Positions 12,301 through 27,300 of a stretch of DNA of 64,000 bases are shown one piece after another; positions within the stretch are counted from its first letter, which is position 1; each line of letters starts with the position of its first letter. The notes beneath the pieces are model-generated. The model had not been told where the DNA came from. It saw only the letters and a list, made by a program, of their open reading frames with translations, and made no database searches. Source of the DNA: Tridacna crocea (taxonomy: Eukaryota; Mollusca; Bivalvia; Cardiida; Cardiidae); assembly GCA_943736015.1 (NCBI GenBank), contig OX031058.1, forward strand, positions 6,224,001-6,288,000, written 5' to 3'. The position numbers and the translations under genes are program-made.

Positions 12301-15300
12301 TTTAGGTAGAGATCAATCAGTATAAGGGGAGAAATTACTTTTGAGAAGCAAACTTTTCCTTGCAAAACAAATTTTGCATGTAAGGAGCACATGGTTTTTT
12401 TCAATAGATCCACTGCAAGAGAAACTAGAAGGCCCTGAAGGGCCTGAATATGCTCTACTGGCAGAGATTTTGCTTTTAAATAAAGCAAACATTAGGAATT
12501 CATTATGCAAAAAGACCAAAAATTGACATGTTCAACTTGAAATGGCAACTTTTCCATTACTGTTTGTTGAATTTTTTCAAACTCAACAGGGTTCAAAAGC
12601 TATTGATGGGATAAACAAGCTGAAAATTCACAAAAATCTGATCACAAATAAATACTTTATCATGTAAACAAGCAATGAAATTGTTCAACTTGCAATGGCT
12701 ACTTTTCCCATACTGTCTGTTGGATGTTTTTCAAAATCAATAGGGTTTAAGCCATTGATGATATAAACAAACAAAATCAATAGGGTTTAAGCTATTGATG
12801 ATATAAACAAGCTATGCAAGTTTCATGAAAATCTGACCTCAAATTCAGATTTTATCATAAACAAGAAATGAAAGTTTTCAACTTAAAATGACTACTTTTC
12901 CCATACTGTTTGTTTTTTTTTTTTTCAATATTAATAGGTGGAGTTATTGATAAGATAAACAAACTCTGCAAGTTTCAAGTCTGTGGGATGTTTTTCAAAA
13001 TCAATAGGGTTAAAGCTATTGATGAGATAAACAAACTGTGCAAGTTTCACAAAAATCTGACCAAAAATGAAGACTTTATCGCATTAACAAGAAAAAGACT
13101 AACGGAGAGATGGATGGATGGACAGAAGACGGAAACCACACCATGACATAAGCTCTGCTGGCTTTCAGCCATTAGAGGTAAAAAAGCACCAGATGCCGTT
13201 GCCAATATTTGATTGTGGTTGTTCTCTGTGAAAATTCCTAAGCAAAAAAGGGCATAATTGTGTCAATAATACTTTGATAATTGCCTGTCCTTGTTTTAAA
13301 GGTTTACCTTCTGTTAGTTATCAACTTGTCCAAGTTAAGAGATAAGTATCTTTAGTAATAACAGAGATATTACAAAGTATCTTTAGTAATAAAAGAGATA
13401 TTACAAAGTTTTTGCAAGACAACGATGAAGGCTGTGACAATATCTTAGTTTTGTTTTAAAAAACCAGTAACCTACCCGTCACTAAAGCCCTCTCCTCTAG
13501 CACTAGACGGAGGTTTCTGACCTAGTCTTGTCAACAGTACAGATGCATCTTTAACTTTCTTCTTCTCTTTTTTCAGCATATTTACAAGAATATCTAATAC
13601 AAGTTAAAGAGTTCTGTAATTCATTTCCAAAAATAAACCTTCCAACTGTCATAGCTCTGTACCCTACAACAAATTTTTAGACTGGTCCAAATCAAAAACT
13701 ATTTGCAGATGACAAAAAAACAAGACTCAAAAATTTGAATCTGAATCTGATTTAAAAAAGGTTAAAAACATTGTAGGAAAATTAGAAAATGTTGGTAACC
13801 AGCTTTCTCTCTTTTTACCACAATGTTTTCAAGTCTTTTTCTTCGGGGTTTTTCAAATTCTGTGGTGTATCATCCTGGCAACATCAAAGTTATGGCTCTT
13901 AGGACACATTGTCTCTAAATAGAAAATCAAATGGACCCAAACATAGCAAAGTCAAGGCTGTTTAGGGATGAAAATTTCAATTTAAGGTTATTCAGGATAG
14001 ATAAAAAGATCAGACTGAATAATTTTAATATAAAATCTTGATTTACAGTAGTCATGAATTTTAGATGTATGGTGTTTAACACCGTTTTTAAGAGTATTAC
14101 ATTTATACTGCAGCACTCAGTGCACATATCATTGCTTTCTTGGAGTGTCTATTACCAGCACTCTGCAAAATATTCTTTCCCACATAACCATTGTCAAAAT
14201 AATGGTCAAGAGAGAGGGGAATGAATCCTGTTACAATGAATATCATCAATCCTCACAGACTGGCCAAGCCAAGACTGAACCAGTGACAACTTATTCTCAA
14301 GTCCTGTACACTAGTCTAAAGACTTAGCTACCTGGGCTCTGCTTATTAACCCATTCCCAAACGACAAATTTTTGGATTAGACCAAATTGAAAGCATTTGC
14401 AGACGACAAATTAACTCTTTACCACACAATCCCGACTTTAAACGACCCTATGAAAGAAGCCCTCTGAAAACACTGTGGGAAAAGGAGAAAATGCTGGTAA
14501 CCAGCATTTTCTCCTTTTCCAACAATGTTTTCTACCCTTCCCAAACCAAATTTTAATTTTTCAGTCACCTTGATTTTGTCGTCTGCAAATGCTTTCAATC
14601 TGAAACAGCCTAAAATTTTTTCGTGTGGTAAAGAGTTAAAGGTGGCTGAAAAGTTGGATTTTTTTCTGGGAAGGGTAGAAAACACTGTGGGAAAAGGAGA
14701 AAATGCTGGTTACCAGCGTTTTCTCCTTTTCCTACAGTGTTTTCAAAAGGCTTCTTTCTCAGGGGCGTCAAAAGTAGGGATTGAGTGGTAATGGGTTAAT
14801 CTTAAAAGTTCACAAATTTATTCATAATATGCTAGGGAAATAAGCTTCTTTACTGCATGTCATTGAAACCAATTTTCGTAGCCCATTTCCACACTATCCA
14901 ACCCAACAGGAAACAGATTTTAATAAAAATTGTGGGAAAAAGAGGAATTCCGATTTTTCTCAATGTTTTTTACCCTCTCCAAGACAAATCTAATTGTTTG
15001 AGTTACATATAATTTGACATCTACAAATGTTTTCAATCTGGACAAGTCAAAGATTTTGTTGTGCGGTTATAAAATTCCAATGTTTTTCTACAATTCTTTA
15101 TATATGGTTAAAGGAAACTATAGAATAAACATAAGGATACTAATTTCATTATCTCTTTGTACAACCAGCTGTTTTAATCTTTCATTCTCTGTATCACTAT
15201 AAGGCCCAGTGTCTGGTGGAGGATAGTTCTGTACTGGGGGTGGGGCTGACTTGACTGGCGTCACAACCTTTGCAGTAGGGGAGGGTTTCTCAAGTATTTG

Positions 15301-18300
15301 TTTCTACAAAATAGGAAGACGACAATCAGCATATCATTAACCTATTGCTAGTTAATTAGTTAGCCATCAAAATTACCAGAGGATTCCTGAATCCTCTTTC
15401 CACAACGGCCATTGTTTAAGAATAATAAGGGCTTAGAGTTCTTAGACTTGTTCTCAAGAATTTTAAAAATTTGACAGTGACACTACTTCTGATTAGCTAA
15501 ACCAAATGGTTTAGCCAATCGGAAGCTGTGTTGCTTTTAATTTTTGAAAATTTTGAAGTATAAGACAGAAAATGTTCTCAAGAATGGTTGGCGAATATGA
15601 CTTCAAGACTGTTTACTAAAGGGTTCAGTGACAAAGATATAGAAATACAGACAATAATATTTGGTTGCATAATACCTTCATAATCCTAAAACAAGTATGA
15701 ATCTTTCTCATGTCCGCACCCACAGCTATCAGAACATCAGGATCTGGGTCTGCAATGTATGCTTGAACTGCTTCTTGACATCTGTAATATATTTACATTA
15801 TTTTTATAGCCTTTCAACTAACGCAACTATATTATTGGTAAATGCAGCAGTAATTATCTTCGCAAGCCAAGGCTGACGATTCACTACGCTACTCTATTCT
15901 TGGCGGATCGAGCTTGATTTTTACATTCCCCTGATACACTTTTTCATTGGATGCAACCAGCTCTAACTGCAACGAATGAAATCGATCGTAGCATTTCATC
16001 TTTGATAAAAACAGAACAAAGTCGCTACCTTCAAGAGATGGAGACTTTGTCTGAACGAAAATTGCAGGTAACATTGCAGATAAAGTAGGAATCCCTTATG
16101 AACGGTAATTTCTCCTTTTGCAAAACTGTTTCTTACCCTACAGAAGACAAATACTACCATGTTGGCTACGTTTTATCTGTAAACTGTGAACACTTTCCAT
16201 ACAGATTTGAATCTTTACTGACAACACAATCTTTTTGCTTATCCAAATGCAAAGCAATTGTAGACAATCAAATGAAAGAATATTTCTTTGAAAATGTAGA
16301 AAACATTGTGGGAAAAGGAGAAAATGCTGGTTCTCCAGAATTTTTTCCATTTCTCACAATGTTTTCAAAAGCCATCTTTCTCAAGGTCGTTTAAACTCAA
16401 GATTGTGTATTATAGGGTTACCATAGCAAGACAAGCTTAACTCTTTAGCAAATGACAACATTTTAGACGGGTCCAAAATGAAAGCCTTTGCAGATGACAA
16501 AACAAATGTGACTAAAAGATTGAAATTTGTTTTAGAAAGGGAAGAAAACATTGTGGGAAAAGGAGAAATTGCTGGTTACCAGCATTTTCTCCTTTTCCCT
16601 CAATGTTTTCAAAAGGCTTCTCTCACAGGGGTGTTAAAAGTTGGGAAGGTATGGTAAGGGGTTAAGACAGAAACAAAATTCCACCTATGCCTCCTTACTT
16701 CTCTAACTCTTCCTCCGTTAAATCATCAGTCCTCTGATCACCAGTTGCGAGTGCAAGCTCCTCTTTCAGCTGTTGAACCTCTCTCTTCAGTTTTTGTATC
16801 ATCAACTTGGGATCCAGCTCCTCATTCATGATAGCTTCATTCTTGATCATGGCAACCCTCTGGGCAAATCTGCATGTTGATATGGACTCCTGATACAAGA
16901 ATAAATATATCTGAGCCATGCTCTGTGAAGAAGAGGTTTAACCCTTTACTCCATAAATACTCATTTCTACACATTGCTTGTAGGAGCCTATGGAAAACAT
17001 TGTGGCAAAAGGTGAAATTGCTCATCACGAGCACAATGTTTTCTATGCTATCAAAAGGTGTCATATACACATTGGAAATGGCTTCATCCTTGTTGTTATT
17101 TAGGGTCAGTTAGAGATACCCTAGAAATGCCTTATGGGGTAAAGGGTTAACTCTTTACCAAAATTTAATGAAAAAATGTTGGACTAGTCCAAATTGAAAG
17201 CATTTGCAGACGACAATATAAATGTGAATCAAAAATCGAATTTTGATTTTCGAAGGGTAGAAAACACTGTGGGAAAAGGAGAAAATGCTGGTTACCAGCA
17301 TTTTCTCCTTTTCCCTCGATGTTTTCAAAAGGCTTCTTTCCCAGGGTCATCAAAAGTCAGGATTGTGAGGTAATTGGTTAATGCATCAGCAAAAAGTATC
17401 CAAGGTCAACTTACGCAGTCTGTGGAGGCTGACTTTGGTCGAAACTTTTTGCTATTTGTAAAATTTCTGTATGCTTAAAGGTGGGTATTTCGAATTTTCA
17501 CATCTCACTAAATTAAACAAGAGCTGTCTGAGACGGGTTTTGCTCCCTGAACAAGTGCTTGTCATAAAATATATGAAACTGATATAAATTCACTTCTTTT
17601 ATCCTAAAAGAACCAGTTCATGCCCCCAAAAATTTGAAGTGAAAAGGCAATTACTATCTTAGAGATAGCCAACACAAACTTGTAGAGGACAATAAGCCCA
17701 GTAAGCCCCCTTTAAGCTCCCTTTTCCCATCAGACAATATTGCATCATTGAAATAAATACAACGGGTGTGTGGTTTGTGGCATTTTTGAATAATACTTCA
17801 AAATTCGAAATTTCATAAAATTTTGAGCAGTCATGTAGTAAATATTACATAAAACAATCTTTTATATGAAGCCCCCTTTTTCCGAGATGCAGCCTGAAAT
17901 TGAGAAACAGGAAGAGAGGTACCTGGGCAACATTCCAACAAGTTCAGATTTGAAATTTCACAAAGTTTTGAGCACCGATAAAGGAGATACAAGTGAAAAA
18001 CAATTTTTTCCATGAAGTCGCCTTTTTCCGTGATGCAACCTCAATTTGAGAAACCAGAAAAGACGTATTTGTGCATTTGTAATTCATAGATTGAAAAAAA
18101 AACCCCAAAGGGCACATGTTGAAACTTGTGAAACAAGATGATAACCATGAAATTTCATGAAATTTTGACAAAAACTGAACAAGATATTAGTAAAAAATGA
18201 AATTTTGCATTAGGGCCCCTTTTTCCTTGTCATTTTACAAGAAACCCCCTTTTTCCATGACAGAGGGTCAAATTGAAAAACACATAGATAAAGAAACAAG

Positions 18301-21300
18301 AGCACATGGTGAAACTTTGAAAAAACAATATAACCATGAAGTTTAATGAAATTTTGAGCAAAACTGAATGAAATATTAATAAAAATTGGAATTTTGCAAG
18401 AAATCCCCTTTTTCGATGACAGAACGTCAACTTAAAAAACGCCCAGATTAAAAATAGCAAGGGCACATGCTAAAACTTTCCATAAACAATATAACCATGA
18501 AGTCTCATGATATTCTGACAAAAACTGAATGAGATATTGGCAAAAATTGCAATTTTGCATTAAGCCCCTTTTTTCCATGACACCGGGTCAAATTGAAAAT
18601 CCGGGAAAGATATGTTGGCGTTTTACTTCAAAAAGTTCATATATGAAGTTTTATCCAATTTGGTCCAGGGGTTGTGGAGAAATTGCTTCGGACGGACGGA
18701 CGGTCAGACGGACGGACGGACAGACGAAGCGGCGACTATATGCTCGCCCTTCGGGGAGCATAAAAATATATATATCACTGAAATTTATATGAAAAAACAA
18801 TACAAATCATCAATAATTTAGAATCATAAAATTACCCCAAAAAAACATTTGATGGTATTCCCTTAACCCTATCCCAAACAATCCCTGGTTTTTACGGGTC
18901 TGGAATAATAGCCTTTTGAAAACATTGTGGGAAAAGAAGAAAATGCTGGTAACCAGCATTTTCTCCTTTTCCCACAATGTTTTCTACACTATCATAGACA
19001 GAAATCATCTTTTCAGCAAGAGTTCAATTGTCGTCTGCAAATGCTTTCAATTTGGTCTAGTCCAAAAATTTGTCGTTTGGGAAAGGGTTAAAAGGCTACA
19101 TAGCCTCTTAACTCTTTACCACACGAGAAAATTTTAGACTGGTCCAAATTGAAAGCATTTGCAGAAGACAATATAAAGGTGACTAGAAAATAGAAATTTG
19201 TTCTGGGAAGGGTAGAAAGCACTGTGGGAAAAGGAGAAAATGCTTGTTACCAGCATTTTCTCCTTTTCCCATAGTGTTTTCAAATGGCTTCTTTCTTAGG
19301 GGCGTCAAAAGTAGGGATTGTGTGGCAATGGGTTAAGGTATTTTTAGATTTCGCGCCAAAAATCAAACAAGAGGACCATGATGGTCCTATATCGCTCACC
19401 TGAGTACCAAGCAGCACAGGTCTAAAATAAAGATATATACCAAATAACAAGGTTCAAGGCCAAATGATAATGAAACAGGAGCAGCAAATTGTTGCAATCT
19501 AACTTGAGAATTTGAAGTTCCATTCCATACAAGCAAGAAATACTGTAAAAATGAAGATCAAAGTGGAATTACTCAAAATTCCTGCTACGTAGAGTTATTG
19601 TTCTTGTGCACTGTACTCCGTAACATTGCAAAAAACATGAATACCAAGTTTGAAGTCGTTCTGACTTAAGATGACAGTTATATTCAGGGCAGGCACTAAA
19701 TGCTGTAAAAATGACATTCAAAGGGAAATAACTTAAAGACAGCACAAGGTACAGTTACAATTCTTAGGCACTGCACTTCCAAATACTGCAACAAATAAGC
19801 ATACCAAATTTCAAGTCATTCCTCCTTAAGGTGACAAAGTTTTGCTCCTGACAAAGCAAGAAATGCTATAAAAATGAAGGGGGAATAACTCAAAATTTGT
19901 GCTAAGAAGTTATGGTTCTTGTGCAATGCGCTCCATAATTTTTCAACAATCATGCATATCAAATTTGACGATGTTCAGGCTGTAGATGACAAAGTTATAT
20001 TCCAGACAAGCAGAAAATGCTGTAAAAATTTCAATCAAAGGGAATTAACTTATAGACAGTATGAAGTAGAGTTATGGTTCTTTCACACTGCACTCTGTTT
20101 TATTGCAATAAACACAAATGCCAAGTTTCAAGTAAATTGGACTGGAAATGACAAAGTTATGCTCCAGACTAAGAACTATTCTAAAAAGAACTTTCTAATT
20201 CAAGGGCAAATAACTCCCGTTGTTCTGGTCACCCATAATCGGACTCATCTGAGATCTTAGAGTCATATATGTTTTGACCAAGTTTGGAACTAATTGGTTG
20301 ATATTTGTAGATGCTAGAGTGTAAACAAAGTGAAATACAGCAATTTTTCAAATTCAAGGGCAAATAACTCCAGTTGTTCTGGTCTGAATACACCCATAAT
20401 CAATCTCATCCGAGATCTTATGGTCATGTATATTTTGTCCAAGTTTGGTGTCGATTGGTTCATAAATGTAGATGCTAGAGTGAAAACAAAGTCAAATATA
20501 GCGATTTTTCTAATTCAAGGGCAAATAACTCCGGTTGTTCTGGTCCGATGAGACCCATAATCAAACTCATCCGAGATCTTATGATCATATATATTTTGAC
20601 CAAGTTTGGTGCTGATTGGTTGATATTTGTAGATGCTAGAGTGTAAACAAAAATAAAATATAGCAATTTTTCGAATTCAAGGGCAAATAACTCAAGTTGT
20701 TCTGGCCCGATTACACCCACAATCAAACTCATCCGAGATCTTATGGTCATGTACATTTTGTCCAAGTTTGGTGTCAACTGGTTAAAAATTGTAGATGCTA
20801 GAGTGAAAACAAAGTCAAATATAGCGATTTTTCTAATTCAAGGGCAAATAACTCCGGTCATTCTGGTCGGATGAGACCCATAATCAAACTCATCCAAGAT
20901 CTTATGGTCATATATATTTTGACCAAGTTTGATGCTGATTGGTAGATAATTGTAGATGCCAGAGTGTAAACATAGTGAAATATAGCATTTTTTCTAATTC
21001 AAGGGCAAATAACTCCAGATGTTCTGGTCCGATCAGACCCATAATTGAACTCATCCGAGATCTTATGGTCATATATACGTTGACCAAGTTTGGTGCCGAT
21101 TGGCTGATATTTGTAGATGCTAGAGTGTAAACAAAGAAATGTGGACGGACGGACGGACGGACGGACGGACGGACGACGGACGCCGACGGACGGTGAGTGA
21201 TCACAATAGCTCACTCTGAGCACTTCGTGCTCAGGTGAGCTAAAAAGCATTGAGGGAATGTAAAGTGACCGGCACGAGACTAATGACGCTTAAATTCCAT

Positions 21301-24300
21301 AACATAACAAACATGTAATTATTTTCCATAATTTCTCCTTTGGACGCTGTGTTTGAAGCGTCGTTTTTGTATTTCCGAAATGTAAATGAGCAAGTTGCTC
21401 ATCTAAAAATAGACCGTGGTTCCCGCCAGTGGCGACCTGAGCCGTAGTAAATCTCTAATTTCTCTTGCTGTCAAATGGTTTTCGACTACTGGGGTTTTAT
21501 AAATGAAAATTAAAAGGCCTTGGGAGTAAGAGGATGAATTTTTTGTCTTTTTGTAAAAATTCCATCCCAAAATCTGAAGGGCCACCTTTAAAGACCATTC
21601 TACTTATGATTTAGTCAGTTCTTTGACTAAATTGATATGATTAATACATAATTATGTGCCTGATGACTTGCTTGGCATAATGTATCACAGGGATGCATTA
21701 ACTCTTTACCAAACAATCCCTGGATTTTACAACCCAGAGAAAGAAGCCTTATGAAAACATTACGGGAAAAGGAGAAAATGCTGGTAACCAGCATTCTCTC
21801 CTTTTCCCACAATGTTTTCTTTTCTTCTAAAGCCAAGTTTCAATTTTTGAGTCACATTTATTTTGTCATCTGCAAAATCGCTAATTTGGATAAGTCTAAA
21901 ATTCTGTCATTTGGTAGAGTTAAGTCCCTGTTTGCCAGTCATGACACATTTATTTCTTTGCTTTTTTAGGGTATGAAACACTTTTGTAACATGAAATGAT
22001 ATTCAACCCATAATTCATCTTACTCTTCATTAAACCAAAATAACACTTCTTCTATTATTTTGATACCACCAGGTTTTAACTTTCTTTTTTTATCGGTATT
22101 TCTGTCACTGAGCCAGAATACATTACCATCTCAAAACTTTATCAGGTGTTCTAAAATATTTTCATGAACTTTTTCAAAATCTGTGTGCCATTCATTTACA
22201 TTTTAACCAATTACAAAACGACAATATTTTAGACTGATCCAATTTAAAAGCATCTGCAGACGACAAAATAAAAATGACTGAAAATTTGAAATTTGTTTTG
22301 TGATGGGTAGAAAACATTGTGGGAAAAGGAGAAAATGCTGGTTACCAGCATTTTCTCTTTTTCCCACAATGTTTTCTAAAGGCTTTTTTCTCAGGGGTGT
22401 CAAAAGTAGGGATTGTGTGGTAATGGGTTAATTCTTTCACTACCCAGTAAATAATTCACACTTTTTCATTGGCTATAAATATATTTCAACTGCAAGATGA
22501 CGAAACAGTTTGGCATTAATTCTTTACCAAACGACAAAATTTTAGACTGGTCCAAATTGAAAGCATTTGCAGACGACATAATAAATGTGACTCTAAAAAT
22601 TGAAATTTGATTTAGGTAGCATAGAAAACATTGTGGGAAAGGAGAAAATGCTGGTTTCCAGTATTTGTTTCCAGAGGGCTTCTTTCTCAAGGTCGTTAAA
22701 AGTCAGGATTGTGTGGTAAAGAGGTAGTGTAAAAGACATTTCAGGTCAGAGATCAGACTGGACATCTGATCTTGATCTACACAGTCCACGAAAGCTTCTG
22801 GTGTCATCAACAATAAAGAGAGGAATAAAACAAGAGGTTAATGTCCATCAATGTCCTACAAATTTCAAACTCACATCAATATTTTTCTTCTCTATGGCAC
22901 ATGTAGCAATCATGGTTGTCATACAGTTTCCGCCCAGACTGTCCCGCAGTACCGAGGTCATCATGGAGTTTCTGTAGGGTATGTGCTGTCTGCCTTTCTC
23001 TGATAGGGCAATTATAACCTGAAAATACACAAGCATTTGGAATAAGGTATGAGATTTAGAAGTTTGCCTTGAGTGTTTCGCTGTGCCAACTTTATCTCAT
23101 ATATTTTCGCTTTACCTTAAAAACTCTCATACAGCTTTGAAGACCGTGTGGAGGAAAGCTTTGGAAAAAATGCTGGTAACAAACATTTTGTCCATTTCCC
23201 CCTATGTTTTCTACCTTTCAGAGAGCTATCATTTGAGCCACACAGAAATTGTCGGCTGTAAATGCTTTCAGTATGGCAAGTCTAGAATTTTGTTGTCTGG
23301 GAAAGAGTTAACAGCAGTATGTGCACTGTTCATGTTTCCTTGACTAATTTGACCTTACAAGTGAGCCAGTCATGGCGCTGTATTCAGTAGCAATTTCAAG
23401 TTGCATTCATAGTCTGATTAGAGATTAAGAAAGTAAAACAATTTCTAGCTGGGTCATAAACCATTTGATTCAGCCAATCAGAAACCACTTTACTTTAGAA
23501 TTCAGAAAATTCTTGTAAACTAGACTAAGAATGCTTTCAAGAGTGGTTGGTGCTTATGGGCACTAAGTTCCTACAGAAAAACTATTCTAGATATTGTTTT
23601 AAATCCAACTTACAAGACAAGCCATCAGAGTCTTTATTCATCAACAATTCGTTACTTCATTCCTTGTCCTATTTTAGCTTTAGAAAGTAACACAACTTCT
23701 GATTGGCTAAAGCATTCAGTTTAGCCAATCAGAAGTTGTCTTACTTTCAAATTCATTAAATTCTTGCGAATAAGACCAAAGAATGTAATTACGAATAGTT
23801 TGGGAATACAGACCCTGATCAGCAAACATTTTCCGTTTTAATCTGCCTGTTTGTTATTTCTTGAAAGTGTCACATCAAATTTTCAATGTGTTATTTCATG
23901 CTAGAAATTCAGTAAAATTTTCAGTACAGATGAGTCTGACAATATCAGTTTTACCTGCTCCAAACAGTGTAGAGACAGGTTGATATATTTTGCTTCTTGC
24001 AGTAGCACTCCATTGACACCAGTCTTTGATACCCTTTCTGATCTGTAGAGAGAAAGAACAAATGATTTGAAGCCCAACCTTAAAATATTCCAGGAATAAT
24101 CAATGTGAATCAACCTTTCATACGAGAATGAGCAAGAAAAAATTGGGACAATAGAAAATATTAATTTTTGCTCAATGTTTTTGACAGTGGCCTGCCACAA
24201 GTCTCAAAAGGCTGTGTACCACAGGTAATGTGTATATCCACCTATATTTGCAGTCTGTTGATATGTTGGCATAGTGGCTCATGCTACATTTGACTCTTTA

Positions 24301-27300
24301 CATGTACCAAAGGAAAAACATTGGACAAGTCCAAATTGAAAGCATTTGCAGACAACAAGGTAATATGACTGAAAAATTGAAATTTGTCTAGGAAGGGTAG
24401 AAAACATTGTGAGAAGATAAGAAAATGCTGGCTTCTTTCTCAGGGTCATTAAAAGGCTGGTTTATGTAGTAAAATGTCAACACCAATTTCAGTACAATAA
24501 CTCTCATAGGTTACAAACTTTCCGATCTTGGTTTGACCAGTACTAGGCATTCAATCATTTATACCAAACCAAAAGGCACTCCCACATATTTTGTGTAAAA
24601 TAAAAACTCTTTCTGTTGCAATTCAGCACTCACCCTGCCAGATCTACAAGATGTAGTTTAGACCTCCTTATTGTAGCAGACCCCTCTGCCCTAGATGTGA
24701 GATGTACACTGAAAATACAGTGGGATCTGGTAGATGCTTGATTCATTGGGGTCTGGAAGGAAAAAAAATGTTAACATAAGTCATGAATTCGAGTGCAACA
24801 AAAGCATGGTAAATCTACGTTGTTCTATATACAGTGACGTCATTCTATTTAGAGTGACATCATTTTGTATTAAGTGAGTTATTTATTCAATGGAATATAA
24901 CCTACATCCTTTCATAAGAGTTTGTGAAGGCTTAATGAATGAACTACTGGGGCTATTGCCCTCAGTTTATTCATTGTGCCCAGTAACTTACAACTATGAG
25001 AGATAAACCATGATTGAAAGAAGATTATTTCTTAATCATACATAAATGAAAATGCTTTTAACCCCCCTTTTGTTGGGGCATTTGTCAAAATCCAGAGCAG
25101 TTGTTTTTGGTAATTCATAATGGCATACAATATATCTTCTGCTGATTGAATGGCATGCACAGTTTATCTATATAAGTAGTGCATAAGAACTGCTGTTCCC
25201 GCTTTCAATTGAAGAGTAAGAAATTGTTTTTTTCGTTGGTCGTAACCATAAACTTCAAAACATACTCCACTATCATTTTCTGATAAACTACTGAAATGTA
25301 TGAAATTAATATTCCCATATTAATCAACGATTAAAATAATTGCTCTTATTGGAAATTCCAAGCTTAACTCTTTACCACACGACAATATTTTAGACTCGTT
25401 CAAATTGAAAGCATTTGCAGACAACGAAATAAAGGTAACTGAAAAATTGAAATTTGTTCTGGGAAGTGTAGAAAACACTGTGGGAAAAGGAGAAAATGCT
25501 GGTTACCAGCATTTTCTCCTTTTTCCACAGTGTTTTCAAAAGGCTTCTTTCTCAGGGGTGTCAAAAGTAGGGATTGTGTGTTAATGGGTTAAGCATCTAA
25601 ATGGCTGGGATATTTTGTTTTCACAAACAAGATGGCTAGACTTCAAATTAAGAATTACAGTTGAAAACATTTGTCAGTCAATACAGGCCAAAGAAGTACC
25701 TCTGCAATCATTCTGTTGGTATCACCAAGGAAGAGTAGGTTCAGTGCCTCTTCTTCATTAGCAGCTTGATGCACTGATAGATTTCTTAAATGGATATTCT
25801 GGTCCCCATCTTCCATCAGTGCAACTTTACTGAAATAAATAAACGGCACGTGATAATAAATGTGACATTACACTTATTTAGTGTGACAATACACTGGCAT
25901 AGGGGCAGCAGGAAGCAGGGGCCTAGACCCCAATATTGAAGAGATATGGGAGGTACCTTCACCTATCTTCCCTCCTATGTTATGGATAATGTACAATTTT
26001 ACCACATAATCCCAAGATTGAATGACCTTAAATGTTTTTGTGGAAAAAGGACAAAATGCTTGTAGGTAACATTTTGTCCACCATGTTTGTACCATATCAA
26101 AGATAGAAATCCTTAATTGAGCAATATTCATTTTGTCTTTTTGTAAATGCATTCAATTTATTCTAGTCCAAAATTCTGTTGACTGGTAGATATTTAACTC
26201 ATTTCCAAACGACAATATTTTAAGCTTGTCCAAATTGAAAGCATTTGCAGACAACATAATAAAAGGGACTGAAAATTTGAAATTTGTTTTCTGAAGGGTA
26301 GAAAACATTGTGGAAAAGGAAAAAATGCTGGTTACCGGCATTTTCTCCTTTTCCCACGATGTATTTTATAGGCTTCTTTCTCAGGGTCATCAAAAGTAGG
26401 GATTGTGTGGTAAAGGGTTAACAGATTTCCTATCTGATTTAGTGATACATGTAACTATCATTAAAACATGGACAGTTAATTCTTTGTCAATTGACACAGG
26501 GTCCAAGACAAATGCCATCTCATAAATCAACCCCATACATAAGAAATTATGGGCCAGTGCCATTGTATGGAAGGAACTAATTTTTACAAATGTTTTACGG
26601 TCTTTAAGCACTTACGGAAGGTCCTCCAGTTTTGCTGCCTCATGCTTTGGATCCAGTAAATCATAACCATTATCATTGTAGATCTCGAGATAAGAGATAT
26701 GTACATTGTAGGTGTTATCGACATCCTGCAGAAACAAAACATACAACTTACAACTTAATATTTTACAACACAATTCCAAACTTCAACTATCCCGAGGATA
26801 AACACCTTTGAAAACATTATGGGAAAAGGAGAAAATGCTGTTTACCAGCACTTTCTCCTTTTCCCATAATGTTTTCTAACCTTCTACCCTTCTAAATACA
26901 AATCCTATCTTTTGAGACTTTTTTGTCATCAGCAAATGTTTTCAATTTGCACAAGTCAAAATTTTTTTTTATGGAGTTTACAGCATTTAGTTATTCAAAG
27001 GGCCTCTTTAGGTTTTAATTTGCAGCAAATTATCAGTATTATTCTTAATAACACCAACATATACTACAAAATATACTTTTCTATGCAAATGTAAATAACC
27101 ATTTGTACCATTTTGAATTGTTGATGCTAATCTTATCAAATCAAAATATGAGGAGGTAATCATACATACTTATCTTGATATGATTCCGCATTAGCAACTC
27201 ATGTTACTTCTCATGTGACATTCCAACAACTCTTCTGAAAGTTTTGGGCTGAAACCTAAAAGTATAGGCTAGGTGGCTGAATTTATTTTATTTTTTCTTA

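Noticed and set aside
20475-21250. Open frames with internal repeats (MTIRSRMS, IGPEQLELFALE)
   Set aside because: They are produced by the ~161-bp tandem units of the pearl-like element, with opposite-strand frames equally open.
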